Positions 12,047 to 24,837 of a DNA stretch of 64,000 nucleotides are shown in pieces. A program made the position numbers and the translations under genes. How positions within the stretch are numbered: position 1 is the stretch's first letter; each line of letters opens with the position of its first letter. The notes beneath the pieces were generated by a model. That model made no database searches and was not told the origin of the DNA. It saw only the letters and a list, made by a program, of their open reading frames with translations. Source of the DNA: Candidatus Altimarinota bacterium (GTDB lineage: Bacteria; Patescibacteriota; Gracilibacteria; BD1-5; UBA6164); assembly GCA_028713225.1 (NCBI GenBank), contig JAQTOS010000007.1, positions 25,099-89,098 on the forward strand, given 5' to 3'.

Positions 12047-12694
12047 TTAGAATGAACCTACAACTGTAAAAGTAATAGTATCAGAGTAATCTGAAGCAGC
12101 AGCTGTTTGTTCAGCTGATTTAGCAGCAACTGTAAAAGTTACATCATTATTAGTAAGATCAGTTTTTTCTGGTCTATTTGATGTATATATAACTACATCT
12201 TTAGCACCAGTAGTAACTTCAGTAGCAGTAGTAACAGATGAAGTAAAATCAGCAACTGAAGAATCTACTACACCAGTAGAAGAAGCAAAAGTATATGATT
12301 CTTGTACACCATCAGTTAATTCACTATTGATTATACCTGAAGCAGTATTACTAGTTAAACCACCATTAGCAGAAGAAGCTGTAACAACTATACCATTAGT
12401 AGCGTTAGTTCCTAATTCCATACCAAGATTTGCTGATTTACCAACAGTATCTAAAGTACCTAGAGCTAAACCACCAGTAGAAACAGTCATATTTAAAACT
12501 GGATCAACAGAAGCAGTAACGATAACTGGAGTTAATACTCAAGTTGCAGTTCCTGGGAAAGTTCCAGAAAAATCTATAGATGAAGTATTTACCCCAGTAA
12601 TAGTACCAGTACCAATTTGTGCCGCCATAGCAACATTCATAGCTAACATAGAAACTAATCCTACAGAAGCTAAAGTTTTCTTAAATGTTTTCAT
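12047..12694 (-). CDS. Secreted Thr/Ser/Ala-rich structural-type protein
   Basis: 215 residues. A clear signal peptide (MKTFKKTLASVGLVSMLAMN, cleavage after AMA) is followed by a cysteine-free beta-type sequence rich in Thr, Ser, Ala, Val and Gly, ending TITFTVVGSF. Composition and layout recall WxL- or coat-type secreted structural proteins, but no family is firmly recognised. Only one UGA is used (GTATGVLTP region); nearly all glycines are GGN, which is unlike the neighbouring surface genes and suggests selection for high expression. The ATG at 12694 is chosen because it gives a complete signal peptide; a longer open frame upstream has none. It is divergent from the barrel-like gene and has a good promoter. 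Confidence 0.75.
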
Positions 12695-12748
12695 AAACAA
12701 AAACTTAAAAAATAAAAATACACGCGTGTCTTTATATTCAAAGACCAC

Positions 12749-12778
12749 ATTATTATGGTGATTTTTTGGAAAAGTCAA
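12749..12778 (-). promoter_or_regulatory. Promoter of the secreted 215-residue protein
   Basis: On the minus strand TTGACT (12773-12778) and TAATAAT (12749-12755) are 17 bases apart, about 55 bases before the start codon. The long leader also holds a 10-bp GC-containing palindrome at 12720-12729. Confidence 0.6.
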
Positions 12779-12798
12779 GACTAATTTTGACTTTTCCA
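12767..12798. promoter_or_regulatory. 12-bp inverted repeat overlapping the -35 box (candidate operator)
   Basis: Arms 12767-12778 and 12787-12798 are perfect complements around an 8-base spacer. The left arm contains the -35 box of the minus-strand promoter, and the repeat also lies just upstream of the plus-strand promoter at 12829. A regulator bound here could control both divergent surface genes. It could instead form a hairpin. Confidence 0.45.
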
Positions 12799-12828
12799 TT
12801 TTTTTATCAATAAAAAAGTGTAAAAAAC

Positions 12829-12858
12829 TTGACATTTATAGCTAAATGATGTAAAATA
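12829..12858 (+). promoter_or_regulatory. Promoter of the barrel/Ig protein gene
   Basis: TTGACA (12829-12834), an 18-base spacer and TAAAAT (12853-12858) match the sigma-70 consensus well and lie about 32 bases before the ATG at 12890. Confidence 0.65.
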
Positions 12859-12889
12859 AGGAAGTATTTATATTTTTATTAAATTTACT

Positions 12890-14914
12890 ATGAAAAATAA
12901 AGTTACTAATTTTATTGCAGGATTAGGTCTTGCAGCACAAATTGCATCTGGACAACCTCTTCCAGATAAAACTGTTGAACAACCATCTCTTGATCAAATT
13001 TTAAAATGATCTCCTGAAAATCCTGGGTTTTGAGATATAACAAAAACAAAAGTTACTGAAATAATTGATATGGTATCGCCAGCAAGTATAGTTGAGAATA
13101 TTGATACTAATTCTTCTGAAACAAAAATTTCTATTAAAAATTGAACTTCTTTAGAAACATGATTAGCTAATAATTTTTTAGATAATAATTGAACTTCTTC
13201 TAATATTAAATGATTTAAAACTAAATCTGATACATTATTTAGTGTTTATTGAGTATCAAAAGAAATTACGGGTACTTCTTATAGTTGAGTTTGATTAGAT
13301 ATTAGAGGAAAACAATTTGAAGTAAAAGCAGAAAAATGAAACAATCATACTTTACTTTGAGGTGTTTGAGTATTAAATGTAAATGAAGATGTTTATATTA
13401 AATGATGAGCTGGATTATTAAATTTAGGTGATGTTCCATTATGAACAGAATGAACTAAATATGATTTAAAATCTACTAATATAGGAGCTGCAGTTTGATA
13501 TAGATGAACTATTTCAGATTCAACTCATACAAATCTAGAGCTTTGAAGAGTTGCTAATACTGTTACTTGAACTTTTGGTAAAGTAACTTGAAATACTGAC
13601 TTTATTGAAGCGGCTGTAGAAATGGATTTTAAAAATGATATGAAAGCTAGACTAGCTTGAAGTTTAGAAAGAAGTACTGCAAAAACTAATTATGGTGATA
13701 ATTTTAGTGATACTACAGCTGGTGTTTCTACTACACTTTACCCAACTAAAGATTTAGCATTTGAAATTTGATATACTGGTTTAGACTTACATAGCTGAGA
13801 TTATAATGTAAAAGCATGAGTAAGCTTCCCTTTTAGTGAAAAATGATTTGAATCAGCTAGACCATTTGTAAAAGCTGATAAAAATATTTGAACTCATACT
13901 ACTGCTTGAATTACTTATCAATCAGATATAGCAAAAGTAGATATGTCATTAAAACATACGTTTGAAAGAAATGTGTTAGCAACAAATATAAATCCTACTA
14001 TGTCTAAATGAGTTGATTCTCAAGCTAAAAAATATGAAGAAGAACAAAGACTTAGAAATACTACTCCTCATGCAGTAAACGATACTACATCTACTGCATA
14101 CAATACAGCAAAAACTTGAATTGATGTTTTAGCTAATGATACTTATACTAATTGAATAGCCCCTACTTTAACTGGAGTTATAACTAACAAAGTTGGTGGT
14201 GATTTCGTAGTTAATAATTGAAAAATTGACTTTACTCCTACTAATAATTTTTCTTGAGCTGCGTCTTGTACATATGAAATTCAAGGAACTAATTGAGTTA
14301 AAACTACTGCTACATTAACCGTTAATGTTTGATCTGATAATATTGCACCAAATGCTCCAACATGATTATCATTAAATTCTTGAGCTACTTATACTAATTC
14401 TACGACAGTTAACTTAGATTGATTAACTTGACCTGGAGATGCTGCATATTGGTTTGTTTCAGAATCATCTTCAGCTCCTCTTACTTGAGATGCTGGATGG
14501 GTTTCTAGTAAACCTACAAGTTATACTATGAGTTCTTGAGATGGAACAAAAACAATTTATGTTTATGTTAAAGATGCTGCTTGAAATGTGCAAAGTGTTT
14601 GAGTTAGTGATACTATAATTCTTGATACAGTAGCAGTAGCAAATAATAGTGTTAATTTTACTCAGGTAAATGAATGAGCTTGAATTAATCAAAATGAAAC
14701 AATACCTTCTTGAGAAGCAATAAAAATTGTGTCATGAGCTACAATAGGGTGAGCTGTAATCCCAACAACTTGAATATATGAAACTTCTCCAGTAGTAGCG
14801 ATTACTTGAACAGCTGGCTTATGAGGTACTTACTCTTGAACAATAACTGTTGAAGATCAAGCATGAAATCAAAAAATTATTACTATTAATTTAGTAGTAA
14901 GTACTCCTATATAA
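12890..14914 (+). CDS. Inverse-autotransporter-like surface protein: N-terminal beta-barrel-like region, then Ig-like domains
   Basis: 674 residues. A weak export-type N terminus is followed by a 70-residue linker. Residues about 75-385 are short alternating beta strands separated by charged turns, with strands such as AAVGYRGTISDST, ARLAGSLERST and AGVSFPFSEKG, as in outer-membrane barrels. After this come a cadherin/VCBS-like block (IDVLANDTYTNG, near 410) and Ig-like repeats to the C terminus (AGNVQSVGVSDT; EDQAGNQK). Signal, barrel, then Ig passenger is the order of intimin/invasin-type inverse autotransporters. CPR cells are generally thought to lack an outer membrane, so the region may instead be a soluble beta fold. 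No catalytic motif. It shares a regulatory region with the divergent secreted protein. Confidence 0.65.
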
Positions 14915-15001
14915 AGTTTTTAACTTAAACAAAAACAAAAACAAAAAAATTGAAAAAAAGTAAAAAATGTTTATTATCGATTCAATATACAAATTATAAT
15001 A

Positions 15002-18000
15002 ATGAAAAATATGTTTAAAAAAATCTCAGTTTTGTTTTTGATAGTCTCTTTTATATGTTCTAATATTTTAAACATTCGAGTTTTTAATATTAGTTATGCT
15101 GCGTGAATAGATCTTTATCAACAAAAACTAAGTAATGATACTAGTTCTGCTTTTTCTAATCCTACAGATAATTTAGCAATACAGCCTGATCAATATTTTA
15201 GATTTGAATCATATCTAAGAAATAATGAAGCAACTACTATAACAAATGTATCATATTACACAAATTTTCCATCGGATATAGTTTATAGTGGAACAACAAC
15301 GGCTGCAACTCAAGTTAATTGAGTTTCGACATATGTTGTACCTATAACATCATTCAATCCTCCCACATCTATTCCTAATTATATAAATTGATTAAGTAGT
15401 CTTACTACTTGATCAGTTTATGCTGTTAGAAGGGTATTACTAAAATTCCCTACAAATCACGGTGTTTATAGTAATAATTTATCTACTTATTTTACAGCTA
15501 ATTCTTGATTAACATCAAATACTAGAAATAGTATTGTATATGTAAATGTAAAACCACATATAATAGATTATAGTTTTTCAAAATCATCTATAGTGTGAAA
15601 TGGTAGTGATTCTACAGATTTAACAGTTAAAGTAAAAGATTATAATTGATGTACAAATATTGATGGCTGAGTAATTACAGCTAATTTATCTAGTTTATGA
15701 TTATCTAGTACTGAAAGTTTAACATATGATTCTTGTGATATTGATGGAAAAACAGCTATATTTAAAAAAATATGAATTACTAGTTTGTCCGCTGTATGAG
15801 ATAAAACTTTATCTTATACAGATTTTTATGCTAAAGATGAGGATAACAATCTAACAGATCCAAATGATACAAATACAAGTTTCTGAACTGAAGATAAAAA
15901 AACAAATTTAGTATTAAATATAGCTAGTTCAAATGCACCTGTTATTACTCTATGAGTACCTAGTTTATCAAAAGTATCAACAATATCACCATATAATACT
16001 TCTGATATGAGCTTTTCTTCAAATCAAGTTGGTTTATATAAGATAGCTTTATCTAATTGTAATAATACTGCTATACGAACTTGATCTTATGATACAATAT
16101 GAGCAAATTTAACGTATACTATAAATTCTTCTTTATTACGAGATTGAGATAATACAATATTTGTTTGTCTAACAAATATTAATTGAGACGTATGATCATC
16201 AAATGTACTTATAACAAAAGATACAAGTGCTCCTAATATTTATTCAATGTGATTATCTCCATGAGCTGTTGTTTTAAATAATTCGACAGGGAGTATTTAC
16301 TGTTCAGAAGATTGACAATTCAGATTTTGAGTTTGATCTAATTACACTTCTTATAAAACAAGTGTAAAAGATATTAAAAATGATGACACTATTCTAAATT
16401 CTTGGTTAACTTTATGATCTAATACTGTTAATGCTTATTGTAAAGATAATGTATGAAATGAATCTACAACAAGTTTAAGTATAACAAAAGAAGCTTTACC
16501 TCCTGCTATGAGTTCTAGCTGATTAACTTTAATTGATAATGACATTGCCTGGGACTGAGTTGATGGTAGAGATTTAAAAGTAACCTGGGATGCTAGTATT
16601 TGAGCATCTTATTCATCATTTGAATCATATAGAATATATGTATTACCAGAAAATACTGCATTTACTTGAACTTGGATATGAGCCATTTATGATAAAAATA
16701 TTAATATGTGGACTTGATCAAGTAATATAGTAAACGATAGTTTATGAAATCCTCTTGCATGATGAAAATATATAACATATGTTGCAATAATGTGAACATC
16801 GTTAAATCTTTGAAATCCAGCAAGTGCAACGTGAACTTTAGTATCAGATATAGTTCCTCATCCATCTGTATTATCTGCAACATTCACAAATACTCAAAAT
16901 TTACAAGTTAAATTTGATGCTCCATTAAAAACAGATTTAAGTATACATAGTGCTAGTTGATTTATTTTTCAAGTAGCTTGAACTACTTATACATGAACTA
17001 GTATAAGCTCAGTATCAAATGATACAATAAATGTTACTATTCCTAATATTATAAATACCGCTGCAACTTGAACCCTTAATGTTCTTACTTGAGCTACTTG
17101 GGGTGTTCCAGTTGATGGATCTTATAATAATGCTACTTGATGAGTATTAATTAGTGATTCTATAGCTCCTAATATTAGTAATTTTGCAACTTGATCTACA
17201 GCTTATTATCAAAATTATTATTCTTGAAGTATTGATTTTAATTATACAATTTCTGAAGCGTTAAAGTCTTGATGATCTACAAATATACAATTTACAAGAG
17301 TGTGAGGAAATAATGATGCCTTAAAAACATACTATATTACAAATATCTCTAATCTAACAACTGGTTCTCATACTGAACATATTAATTTAGCTAGTTTATG
17401 ACTTGTTTCATGAACTTATTATGAAGTTAGATTTATTGCCCAAGATTTAATTTGAAATAATACAATAAGTTCCCCAGTAACTATAAAATTTGATAATGCT
17501 TGACCAAGTATAGTAAATATAAACCCTTTTGGTCCTCAAAAGGTACTTGGTATATTAAATCCTACTTTTACATGGTTAACATCTACTGATGACTCTTGAA
17601 ATGGATCTGGAGTAAAATGATATAAATTAAGAGTTTATACTTGAAATACTTCTTATACTTCTTGGAATACATGTACTTGATCATATACTGAATATAATAT
17701 TACGAATTTATTAGATTTATCTAAACAAGCTACATTAGCTAATTTATATAATTATGCTTGGTGAGTTTTTGCTTATGATAATATGGAAAATATTTGAACA
17801 ACCTCTACTTGTGATAATTTCTATATAAATAATCTAGTTCCTAGTTTCTCAAATAGTTCTATAACAGATACTATATTAAATACTACAAGTTATACTAAAT
17901 GATGAAATAATCTAGTTATTAAATCAACTATAACAAATTCAAATTCTTCTAATATATGGTTAAATGCTTCTAGTATAAAAGATAGTTCTTATTCTAATAT

Positions 18001-21000
18001 TTCTTGTTCTAGTCCAGTATCTGGTGTAACTTGTAATTATAGTGCAAATATTGCTACTTATACTTTTTCAGCTTGAGCTTTAGCTTCCATATCAAGTTGA
18101 ACAAAACAAGTACAATTCACAGCTGCAAATACGTCATGAATAAATACTTGAACAACTCTAGCGTCAATTACTCTTGATAACACAGTACCTATTGTTGCTA
18201 GTGATACTTTAACAACTCCTATTTCTTGAACTATAGGTTGAACTACAACAAATATTACTTGGACTCCTAGTAAAATAAGTGATAATATATGAGTTTCTTA
18301 TGTAAAATTAGAATATTCTTCTGATTGAGGTTCTAACTGGAATCTTATTTCAACGTGAGCAAATTCTGGATCTTATCCTTGGGATATATCAAGCTTAACT
18401 TCTTGATCTAATTACAAAGTAAAAATATCAGCTTATGATTTAGTTTGACAATCAGATTTTGCTATTTGATGAACATTTGCTATAGATAAAATAGCTCCTA
18501 CCGTCCCCTCTACCAGTATAACTTATCCAAGTAATACTTGAATAAAATTAAAATGATGATCAAATGTAAACATAACTTGGAATAATGCTTGAATAACAGA
18601 CAATATAGGACTTGCTGCAAATCCTATAACTTTATACTATTCTATTGATGGATGAACTAATTACACTCAAATAGCTACTAATTTAGTAAATAATTGAACA
18701 TATTCTTGGACTGTTCCTAGTTTGAATAATACTACAATGAAAATCAAATTAGAAGCATCTGATAATGTTGGAAATAAATCTTTTGATATATCTGATAATA
18801 ATTTTGAAATTGATTCTACTGCTCCTGTTTTAAATATTACTTATGCGTGAAATGGGTGAAATACTCCTCAAACAAATAAATATATTAATAATTCTTGAAT
18901 AGATTTAAGTGCTACTATTACAGATACAAATTTATCTTGATGAGATGCTACTTACTCATTTTATGATCAAACAACTAATACTTATTGGAATTGAACTACT
19001 TATGTAGGAACAGAAGTTTATAATACTATAACTTCTCTTAATGCTGCATCTTATAATTTAGCAAATACTATAAATCCTAGTATAACTAATTGAGATACAT
19101 ATAAATTGAAAATAAAAGCTAGTGATATAGTTGGAAATTCTTTTACGACTACGCAAATAACATACCAATGAGATACAGTTAATCCTAATGTATGATTTAT
19201 AAATTGAAATACTGTTTATTCTAGTTGAACTGTACTTATTGCTTGAACATCTAGTGATGCTAGTTCTGGAGTAAGTGCTGTAAAGTTAGAAATAACAAAT
19301 TGATCTAATTATTTTGATTGATCTTCATTTCAATGATCTTTAACACAACTTGCAACTACTACAAGTAATTCTTATACTAATTGGAATTATAATTTTACTA
19401 TTCCTGGGATAGTAGCTGATTGAACTAGTATAAATGTAAAATCTATTGCTTATGATAAGGCTTACAAAACTCCAAATTTCTGATCTGGAAATATAACAGT
19501 AATAAAAGATACAACTGGGCCTATGATTTCAACTTGAGTTATAACATATCCTGCTGGATGAGAATCTTTCAGATGAGGACAAAATATAAATATCACTTGG
19601 AATACTTGAGCAATAAGCGATGCTGTTTCTTGAATAGCTACAAATTCTATATCTTTGGAATATTATAATTGAACTGCTTGGCTTCCTTTAGCTAGTGGTA
19701 TTCCAAACTCTTGATCTTATAACTGGAATATTGCAACTATTGATTACAATAATGCAAAAATAAGAATTACAGCTACTGATAATGTATGATTATCAACTTC
19801 TCAATTAAGTGCATGATTTTTGGTAGATAGTCTACCACCTCATGTAAGTAATGTAGAAACTATGGATAATGATGCTAATGGACAAGTTGATTGATTACTT
19901 GTTAGTTTTAGTGAACCTATAAAAGATAATTCTATAAATACTAGTAAATTTTCTATCTCAAATTGAATAAATATAACTTGAACTGCTACAGCTTGAATTA
20001 CAGATGATAATCAAATAACTTTATATTTCACAAATACTTGATCGAGTAATCTCACACCAACTTTGACTTATACTTCATGAGCTGTAACAGATTTCGTTGG
20101 GAATAATCTTATTCCTTGAAATATGTTATCAGTAGATAAAGTTGTTCCTAGAGTGCAAAGTGTCCAAATTTTTGATACTAATGCAAACTGAAAATTAGAT
20201 AAAATAGAAGTTGTAATGAGTGAGGCTCTTGCTGCAAGTTCTGTAAATAATTGATGGACTATAGATAATGCTTATAATTGAATGAGTATTGCTTCAGTAA
20301 ATACTTCATCAAACAAAATAAATTTGATATTAAATGAATCTAGTGCTTTTAATACAGCAACTGGGAATTTAGCGCTTAGTTTAAATAATTCAACTTATAG
20401 TGATTTAGCTTGAAATTTAGCTTGAAATATAACATCTACTCCTATAGAAGACAAAGCTAGTCCTGTTTTACTAAGTTCTAGTACAAGCGACAATAATTCA
20501 AATTATAAGGTTGATAAAATTGATTTATTATTTAGTGAAAATATAGCAAATATTACTCAGAGTAATTTAAGTTTATCTTATTTATCTACTTGATCTAGCA
20601 TAACTAGTCTTACATGAACTGGAACTTCTACATTAAGTTTAAATCTAGCTGAAACTAGTTCAGATAATGATTCTTCTTATAAACCAAATGTAATTTATAG
20701 CTGAACTTCTCTAAAAGATTCATCAAACAATACTACTGCTAATTTTAACAATACTGTTACAGATTGAGTAAGCCCTAAAATAATTTCTAGAGAAACTCTT
20801 GATTTAAATAATAATGGGAAAGCTGATGCAGTTAAAATAAGTTTTAGTGAAAATGTTAATTGAGATATTTCATCTACTGTTGCTTGAGTAAATTCATATA
20901 ATATAGCTTCTTATGCAACTTGATCTAATTATATAATTGCAAATGTTGATGAAAAAGATACTATAGATACTTCCCTATTACTTGATTCGAAAATCATCTC

Positions 21001-22597
21001 AAACTCATCTCTAAAAGATTCTGATTGAAACTTAGTATTAGCTGAAGTATGATATTCTAGTTCTACTGATAAAATGTGACCCGTTATATCTTTTGCTAGA
21101 TTTGATTGAATAGATAAACTATATCTTAGTTTTAGTGAGAATATTACAAATGCTAGTTTGATTCCTTCAAATTTTGTATTAAATTGAAGTACTGCAAGTA
21201 TAATATGAGTAAATTTCTGAGCTTGAACAAACTCAGCTATATTAACTTTGAATTCTGCAAATATAACATATGCAACATCAACTATAAGCTTTGCTATAAA
21301 TACAGCTATAGATTCATTATGAAACAAACAATCTAATCAAGTATTTGCTCGTATAAGTCCATCTGTTGTAATAAATGAAGTGATGTATTCTAGTACTCAA
21401 GCAAATCAATATATAGAACTTAGAAATATGTGAAATACTTCTGTTTCTATGTCTGGCTGGGTATTACAAAATACTGCTAATTCTGGAACTACAAATATAA
21501 GTCTTCCAGCTTGAGCCTCAATTGGAGCTAATTGATATTATTTAATAGCAAACTCAAGTTCAGCTATATCTATATTATCTTGATCTATAACACCAGATTT
21601 AATAACAAGTTCTTTGAGTCTAAATAGTATAAGTCAATCAAATATTGTTCTTAAAGACAGTATTTGAACTAATTATGATTCAGCTGTTGCATCTCCTTGG
21701 CCAGCTTGAAATGCAAGTCAAAATATATCTATGGAAAGAAAAAATGTTCCTTGAAACTGAACAGTTGGAACAAATTGGTATAGTGCAGTAGCATCTATTT
21801 GATTTGATGATACTAATCCTAAGTGAACTCCGGGATCTGCTAATAAAATAGATGTAACTCCTCCTGTTATTTGATCATTTAGTCCTTCTGACAATACTCT
21901 ATTCCCTATCTGAGATAATATAAATTTAACTTATAATTATTCTGATGATATAGCTTGAGTATCAACTTGAACTTCTAATATAGTTATAGAAAAATATAAT
22001 TGAGCTTCATTTGATATTATAGCTTCTCGAATAAGTACTAGTACTATTGACGTAACATCTGCAAACTATACTTTAAATCATCTTAATTTTGGTAAATATA
22101 AAGCAACATTTACTATAGATGATAAAGCTGGGAATACTGTAACTCAAGTTATAAATTTCTATGTTGATAAAGTAGAGTTTGTAGTTTCAACTTGAAGTAT
22201 AGATTTATGAAGTGTAAAAGCTAATATATGAAAATATGCTACGGTAGAAGAATCTATAACAGTTAAAACACTTTGAGCATGATTTAATTTATATAACTGA
22301 AAATCTGGAGCATTAAGTAAATGATTAACGGATATTCCTGATTATTCTTGAGCTACTAATTATTGATTTGGTTTTGATTTATATAAAAATGAAGCTTGAG
22401 TTATAACAGATTATAGTTCAATTATAAATCCAATAAATAATACTATTGTTTGAAATTCTATAAAAGATGTATCAACTTCAGATTGAACACAAAAAACGTA
22501 TTTTTATAAACTTAAATATTATGTTAAGGTTTGAGATGAACAAGCTGCTTGAAATTATTCTACAAATGCTAATTTTAGTTTAATTCTAAATTATTAA
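15002..22597 (+). CDS. Giant Ig-repeat surface protein with lamin-tail domain, 2531 residues
   Basis: It has a signal region (KKISVLFLIVSFICSNILNI), then some 15-20 Ig/FnIII/Big-like repeats. Several contain ...NINITWN... and DNVGNKS-type edges. Three calcium-loop-like repeats (DNDANGQVDG near residue 1620, DTNANGKLDK near 1724, DLNNNGKADA near 1935) are each followed by a VSFSE motif. A lamin-tail domain begins INEVMYSSTQANQYIELRN at about 2120. More Ig-like sequence follows to the C terminus, and no SLH, LPXTG or membrane anchor is seen. A TATAAT ends one base before the first ATG; if it is a true -10 box, the second ATG at 15011 would be the start. Such giants are common adhesins in CPR cells (inference). 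UGA supplies most glycines. Confidence 0.8.
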
Positions 22598-22632
22598 AAA
22601 AAAGAGAGATTTTAAAAATCTCTCTTTTTTTT
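22595..22632 (+). terminator. Terminator of the giant surface protein gene
   Basis: A-rich arm with AGAGAGAT paired to ATCTCTCT, then a run of eight T, directly after the stop codon. Confidence 0.85.
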
Positions 22633-22731
22633 AATTTAAACACAATAATATAACAAAAAGTCAATATTTATTATTTAGTATAATATAGATAATATGTTAG
22701 AATACTTACAAATATATTTAAACTAATAAAT

Positions 22732-23502
22732 ATGGAAAACTATAGTTTTAAAATACTTGGAAAAAAATACTATTTCAATAATGAAAATGAGTTAGCTCAA
22801 ATAATGCAAATCTTATCTTGAGATGACAATATAAGTGAATTAATTCATTGGAATATAATAATGCAATTGAATGATAAGCTTTTAGATATAATAAAAACTC
22901 ATAAAGGGCTTTTGAAATTGCTTAAAACATTAAGTAGAAAAAACTACATGCTACTTTTGCTTAAAATATGAGATAATCTAAAAGATATAATAGGAACATC
23001 TAAACATTTATGAGAAATCTTAGCTAGAATACCTGAAGAAGAAAATAAAACAGTTTTAATAAAAAGACTAAGATTAAAATGATTAAAGTTGTTTATAAGA
23101 GATGCTCATGATTTGAAAAATATATTTGAATTCGTATATGGAGAATCAGAAACTGAGTTACTTGAACTTCTTTGAGAAGATTTCATAAGAGAAACTTTTA
23201 CTAGAACTAATGAAATAATAATGACTCTTCATTACTTAGCTAATGATAACAAAGATAAACTTATAAATATGCTTTGACTTAATAATGTATATAAAAAAAT
23301 CAAAACTTACAAAGATTTACTAGTAATGTTTAAGTGATTATCATTAAAGCAAGCAACAGATTTACTTAAGTTATATAAAAAAGAAGAATTAGTTAACTTT
23401 TTCTTAAATGATGAAGAATTTCATTATTTTTTACTTAGACTACCTCATGATAAAGAAAAAATATTTTTAAATTATTTATGAACACAAGTATGACAATATT
23501 AA
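22732..23502 (+). CDS. Unassigned helical protein, 256 residues
   Basis: Function not recognised. The sequence is Leu/Lys/Glu-rich and appears all alpha-helical, with repeating LLKLL and LLKLYKKEELVNFFL stretches that suggest short helical repeats. No signal peptide, membrane helix or cysteine motif is visible. Its last codons overlap the start of the amidohydrolase gene by 13 bases in another frame (ATG at 23490), so the two are translationally linked and may act together. A TATAAT at 22679-22684 could be the -10 box of this pair; the -35 is poor. Confidence 0.65.
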
Positions 23503-24632
23503 AAAAATCATTAAATAAAACCAATAAAAAGATTTTATGAGCTATAAATCCTAATTTTATAGAAAAAAAAATAAAAAATGAAGTTAAAAAAAATAAAACT
23601 AAAACTGTTTTTTTAGAAAAATTAGAAAAGCTTGAAAAGAGTATAGGTCCTAAATATCCTATTGTTGACGCTCATGTACATATAGTTGATTTTTTATGAG
23701 AAACTGAGTGACTAAAAAATTTACTTTATTATATGAATAAATCAAATATAGATAAAGCTGTAATTTTTTGAACTTCTGTAAAAAAAATATGGTCTGAAAA
23801 TGAAAGAGAAAGGCCTGAATATTATCTAGATGATGATAATGGATGTTATTATGATTCTTCTACTGATACAACAGTAGCAAATGAATATAATAAATTATCG
23901 AAATCTGATAAAGATAGATTTTTCCCTCTTATGTGCTGATTTAATCCTATGGATATAGATGCTATAAATTATATAAAAAGAACTTTTAAATATAATCCTG
24001 GAGTATTTTGTGGAATTTGAGAAATTCTTTATAGACATGACGATTTAACTTTCCAAACTCAGTGAGAAGCTCCAAGAATGAATACAAAAGCTACTTCAAA
24101 AATATTAGAATTTGCTTCAAAATATGATCTACCTGTAATGATTCACAATAACATCACTTCCCCAGGAGTTTCTGATTATCCAAAATATTTACATGAAATG
24201 GAATCAATGTTAATGGAATATCCTAAAGCAAAAATAGTATTTGCTCATTGCTGAGCATCTAGGAGATTAAATGCTCCATATTATGCTAAAATGATAGATA
24301 GATTACTTAGTGAATATCCTCGATTATACGTAGATTATTCTTGGGTAGTTTTCGATGATATAATTTCTATAAATAATGTAAGCGTGGATGAATGGTTAGC
24401 TTTGACAGAAAAATTTTCTACTAGAGTAATGATTGGCTCTGATATACTTGGAAATGGATTTTATAAAATTTGAGCTACAAATTCTAGATTTAATAATTTT
24501 CTTGATGCACTTAGTCCTGAAACTAGAGAAAAAGTATGTAGAACAAATGCTATTAATTTATATCAAAACGCAAGAAATAAAGTAGAAAATTGATTTGAAA
24601 TAAAATATCCTAAATTAAGCGAGATTAAATAA
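23490..24632 (+). CDS. Amidohydrolase (metal-dependent hydrolase, PF04909-like)
   Basis: 380 residues. After a basic N-terminal 55 residues the barrel starts with IVDAHVH, the metal-binding HxH motif on strand 1. Then come GIGEI (about residue 178), VMIHNN (His on a later strand), FAHCGAS and IGSDILGN (C-terminal Asp). This order fits the amidohydrolase-2/TIM-barrel family, which hydrolyses or decarboxylates small carboxylated or cyclic compounds; the substrate is unknown. The gene overlaps the preceding helical gene and is followed by a terminator. UGA glycines lie within the barrel motifs. One in-frame CGA (near 24320, context YP-R-LYVD) is compatible with arginine. Confidence 0.8.
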
Positions 24633-24634
24633 TA

Positions 24635-24670
24635 AAAAATCCTTACTTGAAATCAAGTAAGGATTTTTTA
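24635..24670 (+). terminator. Terminator of the amidohydrolase operon
   Basis: The stem AATCCTTACTTGA pairs with TCAAGTAAGGATT around a short loop and is followed by T6, starting just after the stop codon. Confidence 0.85.
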
Positions 24671-24684
24671 TGTTTGCTTTTTAA

Positions 24685-24759
24685 TGGCTGGGATGGTAGG
24701 ATTCGAACCTACGAATGGCGGAGTCAAAGTCCGCTGCCTTACCACTTGGCGACATCCCA
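24685..24759 (-). tRNA. tRNA-Gln (anticodon UUG)
   Basis: A 75-nt cloverleaf on the minus strand. The acceptor stem is TGGGATG/CATCCCA with discriminator G and an encoded CCA. The anticodon stem GCGGA/TCCGC holds the loop CTTTGAC, giving anticodon TTG, which reads CAA and CAG. The T arm contains GGTTCGAATCC. It is the only tRNA found in the window. Confidence 0.95.
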
Positions 24760-24776
24760 ATATTTAGTGCTGGCTT

Positions 24777-24803
24777 ATTATATAAAAAAATAGAGAAAGT
24801 CAA
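24777..24803 (-). promoter_or_regulatory. Promoter of tRNA-Gln
   Basis: On the minus strand TTGACT (24798-24803) and TATAAT (24777-24782) are 15 bases apart. The -10 box lies 17 bases before the tRNA 5' end. The spacer is short, but both boxes are near consensus. Confidence 0.55.
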
Positions 24804-24814
24804 AGTTTTTTTTA

Positions 24815-24837
24815 GAAAAATAAGGAGCTAACGCTCC
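24815..24837 (-). terminator. Terminator of the 24838-25848 gene
   Basis: GGAGCGTTAGCTCC-type hairpin directly after the stop codon on the minus strand, followed by a T-rich stretch. It is GC-rich compared with its surroundings. Confidence 0.7.

Noticed and set aside
12327..12761. Plus-strand open frame of 144 codons
   Set aside because: It is antisense to the secreted protein gene, has no leader or family, and the minus-strand frame has a full signal peptide and promoter.
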